A stretch of 64,000 bases of DNA from Clostridia bacterium (lineage in GTDB: Bacteria > Bacillota > Clostridia > TANB77 > UBA1234), in NCBI GenBank assembly GCA_017521465.1, contig JAFXCN010000025.1, positions 62,587 to 126,586 on the forward strand. Direction: 5' to 3'. The position numbers and the translations under genes were made by a program. The notes beneath the pieces were generated by a model. That model had not been told where the DNA came from. It saw nothing but the letters and a program-made list of their open reading frames with translations, and searched no databases. Positions 54,396 through 61,889 of this stretch are shown piece after piece (position 1 is the first letter of the stretch; each line of letters starts with the position of its first letter).

Positions 54396-55067
54396 TTATT
54401 TATTGTTTAGCTCTTTATTCAACTTATTTGCTAACATTTTTTGCTTAATTAAGTTTCCTACATATAAAATTACAGCTGCAACTACATATACAATTATTAA
54501 TGTATTATCTTCTAAATAGTATAGCTCTGCTCCACCAAAATCAATAATAGTTTCAAAAGCATTTTGGGTAAAATGTCCTAAAATAATCATATATATATGA
54601 TTTACAAGTATAATTATTGCAATCAATATTGCAAATGCGATTAACAATTCTATAACCGCTTGTTTGATATTTGCCTTTTGAATAGCAATCACATAAATTA
54701 CAATTCCCAATGCAACTCCCATAACAACTGATGTAACATACACATGCACTCTATTTTCGCTTTCAAATCTTTTAAGTAATATTTCTGTCAAAGCTCTTGT
54801 TGGAATATCTTTTTCCCATTCTTCTTTTTGTTGTTCAACATTATCATAATATCCTTGTATAACTTCTTGATCATATTGACTTACAACTTCTTTAAATTTT
54901 TCATGGTTTTCATGAAGTCCAGCTACACTTTCATATGCTGTATATGTATTAAAATCTCTTACAAAAGTCATTGTTGCACTTACAAAAACAGATACTATAA
55001 CTGTACACAAAATTGTTAATAGCATTTTCTTTAGTGAGAATCCTTTAAACATTTCTTTTAATTTCAT
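54396..55067 (-). CDS. Membrane partner of the LytTR regulator
   Basis: 223 residues from the ATG at 55067, which begins one base after the LytTR stop codon (TAA-C-ATG), behind AAGGAG. One transmembrane helix near 15-35, a charged extracytoplasmic stretch (about 40-105), then three helices (about 107-130, 135-160, 190-210). In Firmicutes a LytTR gene is often followed by a membrane protein that inhibits it (LytTR regulatory systems, DUF3021 or similar); this protein differs from DUF3021 in size but fits the role. Function inferred from arrangement. Confidence 0.7.
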   Translation of the reverse strand: MKLKEMFKGFSLKKMLLTILCTVIVSVFVSATMTFVRDFNTYTAYESVAGLHENHEKFKEVVSQYDQEVIQGYYDNVEQQKEEWEKDIPTRALTEILLKRFESENRVHVYVTSVVMGVALGIVIYVIAIQKANIKQAVIELLIAFAILIAIIILVNHIYMIILGHFTQNAFETIIDFGGAELYYLEDNTLIIVYVVAAVILYVGNLIKQKMLANKLNKELNNK

Positions 55068-55068
55068 G

Positions 55069-55533
55069 TTACTCACTCCTTTCTTTCAAAAACTTCATTA
55101 TTTCAGAAGTTTTTCTTTTAGACACGTTCTCCTCCGAACCGTCCTTAAATTTAACTACTATTCTACCTATTATGCTAGTATTAAAACACTTTACATGATT
55201 TATATTTACAATTGCTGAATTTGATATTCTTATAAAATCTTTTATCGGAAGAACTTCTTCTAAGTAATATAATTTTTCTTTTATTTTATAAATTCCATCT
55301 TTTGTTTTACAAAAGTTATTTTTGTCTTCACTAAAAAACATTATTATGTCTGAAGTGTTTATTAGAAAAATATCATTATCTTGCATACCTACAATTTGTT
55401 TTAAGTTTTTTGTTGCTTTTGCTTGTAACTCGTTTTCTAATCTTTGAACTTCTTCAGTCCTTTCAGGAGCATTTATGCAAATTTCTATATTTTGGTATTC
55501 ATTTGAGATATTTGTACGTACTTTAATATCCAT
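55069..55533 (-). CDS. LytTR DNA-binding regulator (no receiver domain)
   Basis: 154 residues. A short N-terminal coiled region precedes the LytTR beta-sheet domain (about 48-150): NTSDIIMFFSEDKNNFCKTKDGIYKIKEKLYYLEEVLP and FIRISNSAIVNINHVKCFN (both in pieces) are family signatures. No receiver domain, so activity must be set by the adjacent membrane protein. Direct repeats TTATCTTAAAAA, 21 bp apart, lie just upstream of its -35 box, which suggests autoactivation. Confidence 0.9.
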   Translation of the reverse strand: MDIKVRTNISNEYQNIEICINAPERTEEVQRLENELQAKATKNLKQIVGMQDNDIFLINTSDIIMFFSEDKNNFCKTKDGIYKIKEKLYYLEEVLPIKDFIRISNSAIVNINHVKCFNTSIIGRIVVKFKDGSEENVSKRKTSEIMKFLKERSE

Positions 55534-55554
55534 TTAATCCCTCCTCTTGATATT

Positions 55555-55583
55555 ATTATAGCTATAAATTCTAGTATTTTCAA
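55555..55583 (-). promoter_or_regulatory. Promoter of the LytTR unit
   Basis: TTGAAA (55583-55578), 17 bp, TATAAT (55560-55555). Confidence 0.8.
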
Positions 55584-55595
55584 CGATTTGAAAGT

Positions 55596-55628
55596 TTTTT
55601 AAGATAAGTGTATTAATTTTTAAGATAA
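55596..55628 (-). promoter_or_regulatory. LytTR-type direct-repeat operator
   Basis: Two identical 12-mers TTATCTTAAAAA (minus strand 55628-55617 and 55607-55596), with start points 21 bp apart, i.e. two helical turns on one face, just upstream of the -35. LytTR proteins bind exactly such direct repeats. Confidence 0.75.
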
Positions 55629-55632
55629 ACGG

Positions 55633-55661
55633 AAAAAGTAGCATTAAAAATGCTACTTTTT
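55633..55661 (-). terminator. Terminator after the 134-residue gene
   Basis: AAAAAGTAGCATTAAAAATGCTACTTTTT. Confidence 0.85.
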
Positions 55662-55682
55662 CTAATAATTTCGTATACATTA

Positions 55683-56087
55683 TTAAAATAGTCCTTTAAA
55701 TCGTTGCTCATACTCATTACGATTGGCAATATATCCTTCTAGTGTTTTTATCTGATATTCAATGTTTTTGATATCATTTTGAGATATATTCCTTCTCCAC
55801 TCTAAAGGCAAGTTTAAACACCTTTTGGCCAAAGTATTTGCCTTGTTTTTTAATTTAAAAATCATATCTGATATTTCTAAATCGGATAAACTACTTACAA
55901 TGCCATAATCAATAATTGTATCGTTTTCACGCCAAAATGTGACTGATTTTTCGTCCTTAAACTGTTCTATATAGTCTCCTGACGAATAAGCTTCTTGTAG
56001 GTTATCAGCAATATACCGAGGTACACTACCCAAAAACAATATATCTCTAACTTCAACATATGCCACGGTGTCTTTTACTATCTTCAT
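55683..56087 (-). CDS. Hypothetical protein, helical
   Basis: 134 residues; no family recognised. The N-terminal half is mixed alpha/beta with an aromatic YIADNLQEAYSSGDYIEQF stretch, the C-terminal half is helical and basic (IFKLKNKANTLAKRCLNLPLEWRRN). The gene has its own RBS and a strong terminator. It follows the MazG-like gene by 88 bases on the same strand. Confidence 0.6.
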   Translation of the reverse strand: MKIVKDTVAYVEVRDILFLGSVPRYIADNLQEAYSSGDYIEQFKDEKSVTFWRENDTIIDYGIVSSLSDLEISDMIFKLKNKANTLAKRCLNLPLEWRRNISQNDIKNIEYQIKTLEGYIANRNEYEQRFKGLF

Positions 56088-56175
56088 AATGTTTCTACCT
56101 CTCTTTCATGCAATTTAATTAATGAATCTTCTGCTTTTACGGTATTCTCTAAACACAGACATAGTATCACGATTC

Positions 56176-56505
56176 TTAATAATTTTCAATCACTTTCTCT
56201 AAAAATATCTTACCGTCAAATGCACCTCGTTTGCTAGATTTCTCGTTTGCAATGATGATCACTTCTTGTAATGTTTTTCCTTCTAATTTAGCCAGTGCTT
56301 TTATTACTTCTAACATATCTGCTAGTTCTTCTACTCTAGCCTCACCACTTGACTCTAATACTTCTTTATATTCTTCACTTAATTTCTTTTCTAATTCAGT
56401 TTTGTATTCATCATCACCTAATATCTTTATAATAGGTTCTTCGCCTTTAGCTTTTATGATATTAGGAATGTTGTCTCTTACTAATTTATTATAGATTCTT
56501 TCCAT
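56176..56505 (-). CDS. MazG-like NTP pyrophosphohydrolase
   Basis: 109 residues. YNKLVRDNIPNII start and EEYKEVLES...EELADMLEVIKAL give the EExxE-x12-28-ExxD metal site of all-alpha NTP pyrophosphatases (the 'phosphoribosyl-ATP pyrophosphohydrolase-like' type). It would hydrolyse non-canonical nucleoside triphosphates. Same orientation and 17 bases from the endonuclease gene. Confidence 0.85.
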   Translation of the reverse strand: MERIYNKLVRDNIPNIIKAKGEEPIIKILGDDEYKTELEKKLSEEYKEVLESSGEARVEELADMLEVIKALAKLEGKTLQEVIIIANEKSSKRGAFDGKIFLEKVIENY

Positions 56506-56522
56506 TTGCTTAAATTTCCTTT

Positions 56523-56906
56523 CTACATTCTCACTTCATATTTTAAATAATTATTAGATAAATTTAATGTAGATTTATTTATAATTTTATTGCAAGGAAT
56601 TAAAAACATACTTTTTTCTTCTGTGAATATAAACAAATAATCTACTTTAGTATCAACTACGGTTTTGTATGTATCTCCTTTAGTTCCTCCACAGCTTTTT
56701 AATGCTACTTGATAAATTCCATACTTTGTTTTGCAACCAGTAGCTTTTACTTGAACTGTATTTAAAACATTATTCTTTTCAATTATTAGATCATAATCTT
56801 GTGTATCATTTAAAGGAATAGATACTGTATAATCGTTAGAAGTAAAATATGCAATTGCCATTCCTAAACCAGTATTACCTTTTTGTTTATTTGTATTAAA
56901 ATACAT
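56523..56906 (-). CDS. I-SspI-like PD-(D/E)XK homing endonuclease, free-standing
   Basis: 127 residues from the ATG at 56906, which has AAGGAGG upstream; the longer frame to 57059 runs back into the tRNA. The catalytic set is Asp39 (DYDLIIEK) and Gln52-x-Lys54 (VQVKATG), the arrangement of group-I-intron-associated PD-(D/E)XK endonucleases such as I-Ssp6803I, which is encoded in a cyanobacterial tRNA-fMet intron. The gene lies 77 bases downstream of a tRNA-Tyr that carries a group I intron. It is complete and follows a tRNA terminator, so it has to be expressed separately or by read-through. Confidence 0.75.
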   Translation of the reverse strand: MYFNTNKQKGNTGLGMAIAYFTSNDYTVSIPLNDTQDYDLIIEKNNVLNTVQVKATGCKTKYGIYQVALKSCGGTKGDTYKTVVDTKVDYLFIFTEEKSMFLIPCNKIINKSTLNLSNNYLKYEVRM

Positions 56907-56950
56907 TATCTTCCTCCTTAATGCGCAAACAAATGTTCTTTGAACTTTTA

Positions 56951-56981
56951 AAATAAAAAGCGTATTATTTCTAACACGCTT
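56951..56981 (-). terminator. Terminator of the tRNA-Met/Ile - tRNA-Tyr transcript
   Basis: AGCGTGTTAGAAATAATACGCT followed by TTTTTATTTT on the minus strand, two bases after the encoded CCA. Confidence 0.8.
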
Positions 56982-56983
56982 CT

Positions 56984-57269
56984 TGGTGGGCAGAGGTGGA
57001 TTCGAACCACCGTACTCAATGAGAACAGATTTCTTTACCACTACAATTTTCATTGCCACTAGTGTTTGTGGTCTGGACTTTTTCTTTGTCTTTAAATTAA
57101 GACACCCGGTATAAAGTCTCTACACTCAGTATTTCTACTTAGCTCGAGATTGCCATCAGCATTACCTGTTAAGGTTTCCTCGAATTAGCCAGGTTTTCAC
57201 TACAAAATCACTTTTGTAGGCTGCAATTCTTCTACAGTCTGCCGCCTTTAGCCACTCGGCCATCTACCC
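56984..57269 (-). tRNA. tRNA-Tyr (GTA) interrupted by a group I intron
   Basis: Exon 1 (57269-57234) has the acceptor 5' strand GGGTAGA, a class II D-arm and anticodon stem GCAGA ending at CTGT. Exon 2 (57032-56984) continues AAATCTGT, a 13-nt variable arm with CTC-ATT-GAG, the T-arm GGTGG-TTCGAAT-CCACC, TCTGCCC, discriminator A and CCA. Joined, the anticodon loop is CTGTAAA with anticodon GTA, identical to normal bacterial tRNA-Tyr. The intron (57233-57033) breaks the anticodon between positions 35 and 36. No other tRNA-Tyr is in the window. Confidence 0.9.
57033..57233 (-). ncRNA. Group I intron (201 nt, tRNA type) in tRNA-Tyr
   Basis: Splice sites follow the group I rule: the 5' exon ends in T and the intron in G. 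P1 pairs exon CTGT with intron GCAG, placing the T at the conserved U.G wobble. P2 is CTACAAAA-GTGA-TTTTGTAG. The core reads like the cyanobacterial tRNA-Leu intron: GGCAATCTCGAGCTAAG (Q side), GTGTAGAGACT...ACCGGGTGTCTT (R and P8) and AAAGTCC (S). P9 hairpins CCAC...GTGG and CAAT-GAAA-ATTG follow. It has no internal reading frame. Self-splicing or protein-aided splicing is needed for a working tRNA-Tyr. Confidence 0.88.
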
Positions 57270-57296
57270 ATATTCAACTTGCCACAAGAATTTTTG

Positions 57297-57373
57297 TGGT
57301 GGAGATTCAGGGACTCGAACCCCGGACCGACCGGTTATGAGCCGGTTGCTCTAACCAACTGAGCTAAATCTCC
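57297..57373 (-). tRNA. tRNA with CAT anticodon (elongator Met, or Ile2)
   Basis: GGAGATT/AATCTCC acceptor, D-arm GCTC...GAGC, anticodon arm ACCGG-CTCATAA-CCGGT, T-arm CCGGG-TTCGAGT-CCCTG, discriminator A and CCA encoded. The CTCATAA loop occurs both in elongator tRNA-Met and in tRNA-Ile2 (lysidine-modified). The choice cannot be made from the gene alone. Confidence 0.92.
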
Positions 57374-57506
57374 ATCAGTTGACACAAGTGAAATTATAAC
57401 GTATATGATATGAATTGTCAACAAAAATATTAAAATATTTTTAAAAAATATAACATGTCAGTAAATATCAATTTTAGTCTTCAAATCCGCATATATTATG
57501 TATATT

Positions 57507-57540
57507 AAAGGACTTTATTTCCACAAATAAAGTCCTTTTT
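57507..57540 (-). terminator. Terminator of the nrdD operon
   Basis: AAAGGACTTTATTTGTGGAAATAAAGTCCTTTTT, 9 bases after the last stop codon. Confidence 0.88.
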
Positions 57541-57548
57541 AATATCCC

Positions 57549-57761
57549 CTATTCTTTATTCAAATAAAGTTTACAGCAGCATTTGCTCTCTTCTCTCATC
57601 TTTTTGCATGGGCAAATTGTATCTTCATTTTGTGTTAACACACATGGACAATATCCGCCTTTTTTTTCTAAACCTAATAGTATTTTTTCAACATGCTCCG
57701 CATTTGGATTTAATATCATATTTGGATTAGCTTGTAATCCTTTTTCTATAACTTCATTCAT
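57549..57761 (-). CDS. Ferredoxin:thioredoxin reductase-like catalytic subunit (ferredoxin disulfide reductase)
   Basis: 70 residues with the six-cysteine pattern CPC (38-40), CPC (50-52) and CCC (61-63). It matches the [4Fe-4S]/disulfide active site of FTR, with a shorter first loop. Such proteins pass single electrons from ferredoxin to a disulfide. In Methanosarcina barkeri a protein of this type reduces the NrdH-like glutaredoxin of class III RNR. Here it is the last gene of exactly such an operon, so that function is strongly suggested. Confidence 0.85.
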   Translation of the reverse strand: MNEVIEKGLQANPNMILNPNAEHVEKILLGLEKKGGYCPCVLTQNEDTICPCKKMREESKCCCKLYLNKE

Positions 57762-57776
57762 ACTATCTCTCCTTTA

Positions 57777-58439
57777 CTAAACTCCTCTTAATATCGTTGG
57801 TATAATCTCATTACAATCTTCACACATTTCAGTCATTTTTTCATTCGAGTATGGGATTACACTTTTATCATGGTCAAAATATTTTTGTAAAACATATTTT
57901 TTTGCACCAATTTCTTTTAAATATTTTGCTATTTCTAATACATTTTCTGTATTCACATACTTAGGATATACAGTTGTCCTAAATTCATAATTTATTCCAC
58001 TATTTAATATCAAGTTTGCGGATTTTTTAATTTTATCAACATCAACTTTTATTTGAGTAATTTCGTCATAATTATTAAAGTCATTCTTTATATCCATTCC
58101 GATATAATCTATTTTATCCATTACTTTTTCTAATATTTCTGGTGCATAACCATTCGTATGTATTCCTATTACAAAACCATTTTCATGTAAAATATTTATA
58201 TATTTCTCAAAGTCCTTATGGAAAGTACATTCTCCTCCAGATATTATTACATGATCTATAAAATCTTTTCTTTCTAATAGTTTTGGTAATATTTCTTTTT
58301 CAAAATCTAATTCTTTTTCTTTTAACAAACCACGATTGTAGCAAAATTCACAATCAAAATTGCAAACACCTGTAAATAATGTTGTACATATATTATCAGG
58401 GTAATCTATCATGCTAGACCATATTACTGACTTAATCAT
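57777..58439 (-). CDS. nrdG: Anaerobic RNR-activating radical SAM protein
   Basis: 220 residues with a CxxxCxxC motif (C26, C30, C33) for the [4Fe-4S] cluster and the GGECTFHKDFE segment (SAM-binding GGE). It generates the glycyl radical of NrdD from S-adenosylmethionine. Longer than the usual 155-175-residue NrdG and with a full half-barrel, it resembles the long NrdG partners of NrdD types that do not use formate. 15 bases separate it from the FTR-like gene, and a hairpin lies upstream. Confidence 0.9.
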   Translation of the reverse strand: MIKSVIWSSMIDYPDNICTTLFTGVCNFDCEFCYNRGLLKEKELDFEKEILPKLLERKDFIDHVIISGGECTFHKDFEKYINILHENGFVIGIHTNGYAPEILEKVMDKIDYIGMDIKNDFNNYDEITQIKVDVDKIKKSANLILNSGINYEFRTTVYPKYVNTENVLEIAKYLKEIGAKKYVLQKYFDHDKSVIPYSNEKMTEMCEDCNEIIPTILRGV

Positions 58440-58462
58440 TTTATCCTCCGTTTTTCGTTAAT

Positions 58463-58491
58463 AAAAGCCTAGAATAAAATTCTAGGCTTTA
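58463..58491 (-). terminator. Intra-operon hairpin between glutaredoxin and nrdG genes
   Basis: AAAGCCTAGAA-TTTTA-TTCTAGGCTTTTAT; would lower nrdG expression relative to nrdD rather than separate the operon. Confidence 0.7.
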
Positions 58492-58504
58492 TATTTTGTA
58501 AAGA

Positions 58505-58726
58505 TTATATTTTTACTATATTTTTTAGTTCTTCTATATCACCTGAATATATTTTACCATTTACTTCTACTGCTGGCATTTGCTCTATATCTAAACTAAC
58601 CATTTTAGCTCTAGCCATAAAATCTTCTTCTACATTTGTTTCTGTATAATCGATATGGCTTAATTTCATATATGATTTTAATTCTTCACACATTGGACAA
58701 TTTGGTATTGTATATGTTTTTATCAT
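58505..58726 (-). CDS. Glutaredoxin/NrdH-like redoxin
   Basis: 73 residues, thioredoxin fold with CPMC at 10-13 and the cis-Pro loop MPAVEVNG. Likely direct reductant of NrdD, itself reduced by the FTR-like protein two genes downstream. 14 bases after nrdD. Confidence 0.9.
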   Translation of the reverse strand: MIKTYTIPNCPMCEELKSYMKLSHIDYTETNVEEDFMARAKMVSLDIEQMPAVEVNGKIYSGDIEELKNIVKI

Positions 58727-58740
58727 TTTATTTTTCCTCC

Positions 58741-60936
58741 TTAGTTTGCTTGTCTAACTTCATCATTTTCTTTTGCAACTTGCTCTCTATCGATATTTTC
58801 TCTTAATCTATCTGCAAGCTCTGCTCTCTTACCACTATTGAATTTATCAATAAATACATAGTATCCTGTTATTCTTGTAACTCCTCTTAGATTAATGCTT
58901 CCACATTTTGGGCATTGATCTAATAATCCGTTACTCTTTGTATGACAGTCATGACAAATTGTGTATTCTGGTGAAAGAACCCATTGAACACATTTTGTTT
59001 TATACCATGTTGTTTCTAATAAATTGTATATAGCTTTTGGGCTTGGCACATTATTTCCAGACCAAATATGTATCATACTTCCGGCTTCAACTAATGTATG
59101 GAACTTAGATTGTTTTTGTAATCTTGTTACATAGTCTACATCGCTATCAGCTGCAAAGTGAACTGAGTTTGTATAATACACTCCAAAATTATTTTCTTTA
59201 TGATAAGCAGCTTCTCCATATTTCTTAATATCAAGTTTTGCAAATCTACCTGCTGTACTTTCAGCTGGTGTTTCTTCTAATTTTAGAGCTATGCCATATT
59301 TTTTAGATAACTCTTTTGTTTGTTGATACATGAATGAAACAATTTCTAATCCTAACATATATGCTTCATCTGATTCATGTAATTGCTCTCCAATTAAATT
59401 GTATACGCATTCATTTAATCCAACAATTCCTATTAGATAAGAAATATTCTTTAATCTTATATATGCTTTACCATCCATTCCTTTTGTATAGAATGAAAGT
59501 GGTGAATTTTCTTGACTTGCAACTCTCCAAACATAATTTTGTCTTTGAACATTAGCTCTAGCTGCCATTTCCATTCTTAGTCCTAATTCTTTGTAGAAAG
59601 CTTCTATATTCTTTCCAACCTTTAATGGAATGTTTGGCATGTTAATTGATACGTTTTGTCCACCAACAAATCTTAATTCTTCAGGAGTATTTATTAACTT
59701 TTTATCCTCTTCTGAGAAATCTATTTTCAATCTACAACATTGTGAAACTGAAAAAGCATTTCTATCAAATATGAAATATGGACAACCATTTTTACTTGAC
59801 GATTCACAAGCAACCATTAACAATGCTTTTGTTTTTGGATCTGTGAAACATTCTTCATTTATATGTAAGTTAATCTTAGGGAAAGCAAATGGCATTCCAT
59901 CTGCGTCTCCTTCACCAACAACTTCTAATATAGCTTTAGCAAATAATCTTGCTTCTTTAGCAAAATCTTTATATGTTAAAATTCTATAACCTTTTTCTTC
60001 TGCAAAAGCTTTTGTTTCTTCTTGAGTTTCAAAAGTATATATGTTATCTAATTCATCAGTTACCATATATTGTCCTTTTGCTCCCATAGCATAAACAGTT
60101 TCATAATGATGTGGAATTGAAGCATACACATTGAAATCTGAGAATGCAACTTGTCCACCTCTAGCTCCTGCAAGTTGTGATAAATCAAATATTAATGTTT
60201 GTGCTAATTGTTTGATTTCTTTGTATGGCATATTAACTAGTAATGGTGCAAAAAATACGTTTACCGCTTCCCAACCAATTGCTCCAGCAAATTGTCCTTG
60301 TAAAAATTGTGTGAATGAACAAATGTGTCTTGCTAAAACATTTGCGCTGTTTGCTGGTTTTGAGTTTGATGGTATTGTAGGAATGTTTTTTATACCATTT
60401 TTCTTAACATACTCTGGTGAGTGTCCACTACAATAAAATCTATCTATCATTCCTAAATCATGAATATGAATTTCTCCTGATAGATGTGCTTCTGATATGT
60501 CTGAATCAAAAACATTTTTCAAAGCATACTCTTTAAGAATTCTTTCTGCTAATGTTAAATTAATTGATTCAGGGTTATGAGCTGTATTACCATTTTCTTT
60601 ATTAGCATGTTCAATAATTTCTGTAATGTTATAAAATGGTATTATTGCTTCTGAATTGTTTTTTAATTCTTTGTTAAAACCTTTTTCTAGTAAAACATTG
60701 TTTACCATTGATCTTATAAGCGATGTGCTTACTACTGAAAGATTTGCACCTTTCAATTTTTCAGTTACAGTTTCTGCAACTTCTTTCGCTTGTGCCTTAT
60801 CACAATGTGCTTCTCTGATAAGTGCATCAACAATAGCTGTTTCGTCATACTCTTGTCTTTCTGCTTTCGCTGCCGAGTCAACCATTAGTGCGATGTCTAA
60901 CGCATTATTTTCTTTCTTTAATTTTATTACGTTCAT
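58741..60936 (-). CDS. nrdD: Anaerobic ribonucleoside-triphosphate reductase, class III
   Basis: 731 residues. An N-terminal ATP-cone (about 15-95, allosteric control by ATP/dATP) precedes the ten-stranded glycyl-radical barrel; the C-terminal zinc site has four cysteines (CHDCHTKSN...CPKCGS, about 653-672), and Gly691 in RITGYYV is the radical glycine. It reduces ribonucleotides without oxygen. The downstream glutaredoxin and FTR-like genes indicate that a protein dithiol, not formate, is the reductant (NrdD2/NrdD3-like). Confidence 0.97.
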   Translation of the reverse strand: MNVIKLKKENNALDIALMVDSAAKAERQEYDETAIVDALIREAHCDKAQAKEVAETVTEKLKGANLSVVSTSLIRSMVNNVLLEKGFNKELKNNSEAIIPFYNITEIIEHANKENGNTAHNPESINLTLAERILKEYALKNVFDSDISEAHLSGEIHIHDLGMIDRFYCSGHSPEYVKKNGIKNIPTIPSNSKPANSANVLARHICSFTQFLQGQFAGAIGWEAVNVFFAPLLVNMPYKEIKQLAQTLIFDLSQLAGARGGQVAFSDFNVYASIPHHYETVYAMGAKGQYMVTDELDNIYTFETQEETKAFAEEKGYRILTYKDFAKEARLFAKAILEVVGEGDADGMPFAFPKINLHINEECFTDPKTKALLMVACESSSKNGCPYFIFDRNAFSVSQCCRLKIDFSEEDKKLINTPEELRFVGGQNVSINMPNIPLKVGKNIEAFYKELGLRMEMAARANVQRQNYVWRVASQENSPLSFYTKGMDGKAYIRLKNISYLIGIVGLNECVYNLIGEQLHESDEAYMLGLEIVSFMYQQTKELSKKYGIALKLEETPAESTAGRFAKLDIKKYGEAAYHKENNFGVYYTNSVHFAADSDVDYVTRLQKQSKFHTLVEAGSMIHIWSGNNVPSPKAIYNLLETTWYKTKCVQWVLSPEYTICHDCHTKSNGLLDQCPKCGSINLRGVTRITGYYVFIDKFNSGKRAELADRLRENIDREQVAKENDEVRQAN

Positions 60937-61072
60937 TTTTACGCCCCCTATATGTAGTTTTATTCCCTGCCTAGCTCTTTTTCTTTTGTTTACGTTATTA
61001 ACATCTTTCTTCTTTTGTAATTTTTGTTGGCTAACTTTTTTAATCCTCGTTAGTTACCATTCATTAATTTAT

Positions 61073-61100
61073 ATTTTAACATAGTATTTTTTTTAATCAA
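61073..61100 (-). promoter_or_regulatory. Promoter of the nrdD operon
   Basis: TTGATT (61100-61095), 16 bp, TAAAAT (61078-61073), leaving a leader of about 130 nt without visible terminator. I did not find a clear NrdR box. Confidence 0.55.
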
Positions 61101-61199
61101 TAAATTTTGACAAAATTTTCAGATAAGTTTTTAAGAAATATTTTATGTATATACTCACTATTTGCAAAGGGTTGCTGGTTTTTACAAAATACAAAAACA

Positions 61200-61250
61200 G
61201 AGTATAAATCTATTATGTTTTCTATCGTTAACATATGTAAATTTATACTC
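61200..61250 (-). terminator. Terminator after the 174-residue gene
   Basis: AGAGTATAAAT...ACATATGTTAAC...AACATAATAG...ATTTATACTCT inverted repeat with a following TGTTTTTG. Confidence 0.7.
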
Positions 61251-61267
61251 TATTTTTCGTAAATTTA

Positions 61268-61792
61268 TTATTTAATTTTTATACTACTTAATATATATTC
61301 TACTTGTTTTTCATTTTTTAACATTTCGTCCTCTACTCCATATACAGAAAAAATCAGATCATATTCTTCCATTGGAATTATTATTGTTTTTTCCTTATTT
61401 AATTGATTCAATGATTTTATTTCCGCTGTATATTTTCCACAAACTTTTTTGGAAACTTCTATAATTTCAGACTTTGTATTTTCTAATACACAATCATAAT
61501 TTGCCGCTTCTAACAATCCTGCATAATCATCTATTTTTTCAACTATATCAGTAGGACTTAAGAAATTTTTTTCAAATTTATATATCGCTATTCCAATACC
61601 ATTTTTATTACTTTTAAAAGCTATATTTTTTTCTTCAGATTTAATTTGTTCATAATGTATTGGAGCTTTAAATGTTATATTAAATTCATTTAAAGAATAT
61701 TTTTTATTAAAATTAGGATATATTAAAACAAGTACAGTTCCTACAATTATAATTAGAATCAAACATAATAAAATTTTTAATATTTTATTCAT
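61268..61792 (-). CDS. Membrane-anchored protein of unknown function
   Basis: 174 residues with one N-terminal transmembrane helix (about 4-26) and an exported alpha/beta domain containing FNITFKAPIHYEQI and a C-terminal EYILSSIKI strand-helix unit, reminiscent of PsbP-like/DUF1795 folds but without a firm match. Monocistronic, divergent from rqcH, terminated by a hairpin. Confidence 0.65.
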   Translation of the reverse strand: MNKILKILLCLILIIIVGTVLVLIYPNFNKKYSLNEFNITFKAPIHYEQIKSEEKNIAFKSNKNGIGIAIYKFEKNFLSPTDIVEKIDDYAGLLEAANYDCVLENTKSEIIEVSKKVCGKYTAEIKSLNQLNKEKTIIIPMEEYDLIFSVYGVEDEMLKNEKQVEYILSSIKIK

Positions 61793-61832
61793 TTTTACAC
61801 CTCTACACTGATTATATATTTTCTTTTATATA

Positions 61833-61860
61833 TTGTAAATCTTTATTTTTCTGTTATAAT
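61833..61860 (+). promoter_or_regulatory. Promoter of rqcH
   Basis: TTGTAA (61833-61838), 16 bp, TATAAT (61855-61860), followed by AAGGAG and the ATG at 61890. Confidence 0.7.
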
Positions 61861-61889
61861 TCTTATAGTTAATAGTAAGGAGTGATTTT

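Noticed and set aside
56907..57059. Longer form of the endonuclease starting inside the tRNA-Tyr intron.
   Set aside because: It would translate the mature 3' exon and the tRNA terminator; the ATG at 56906 with AAGGAGG starts at the family N-terminus.
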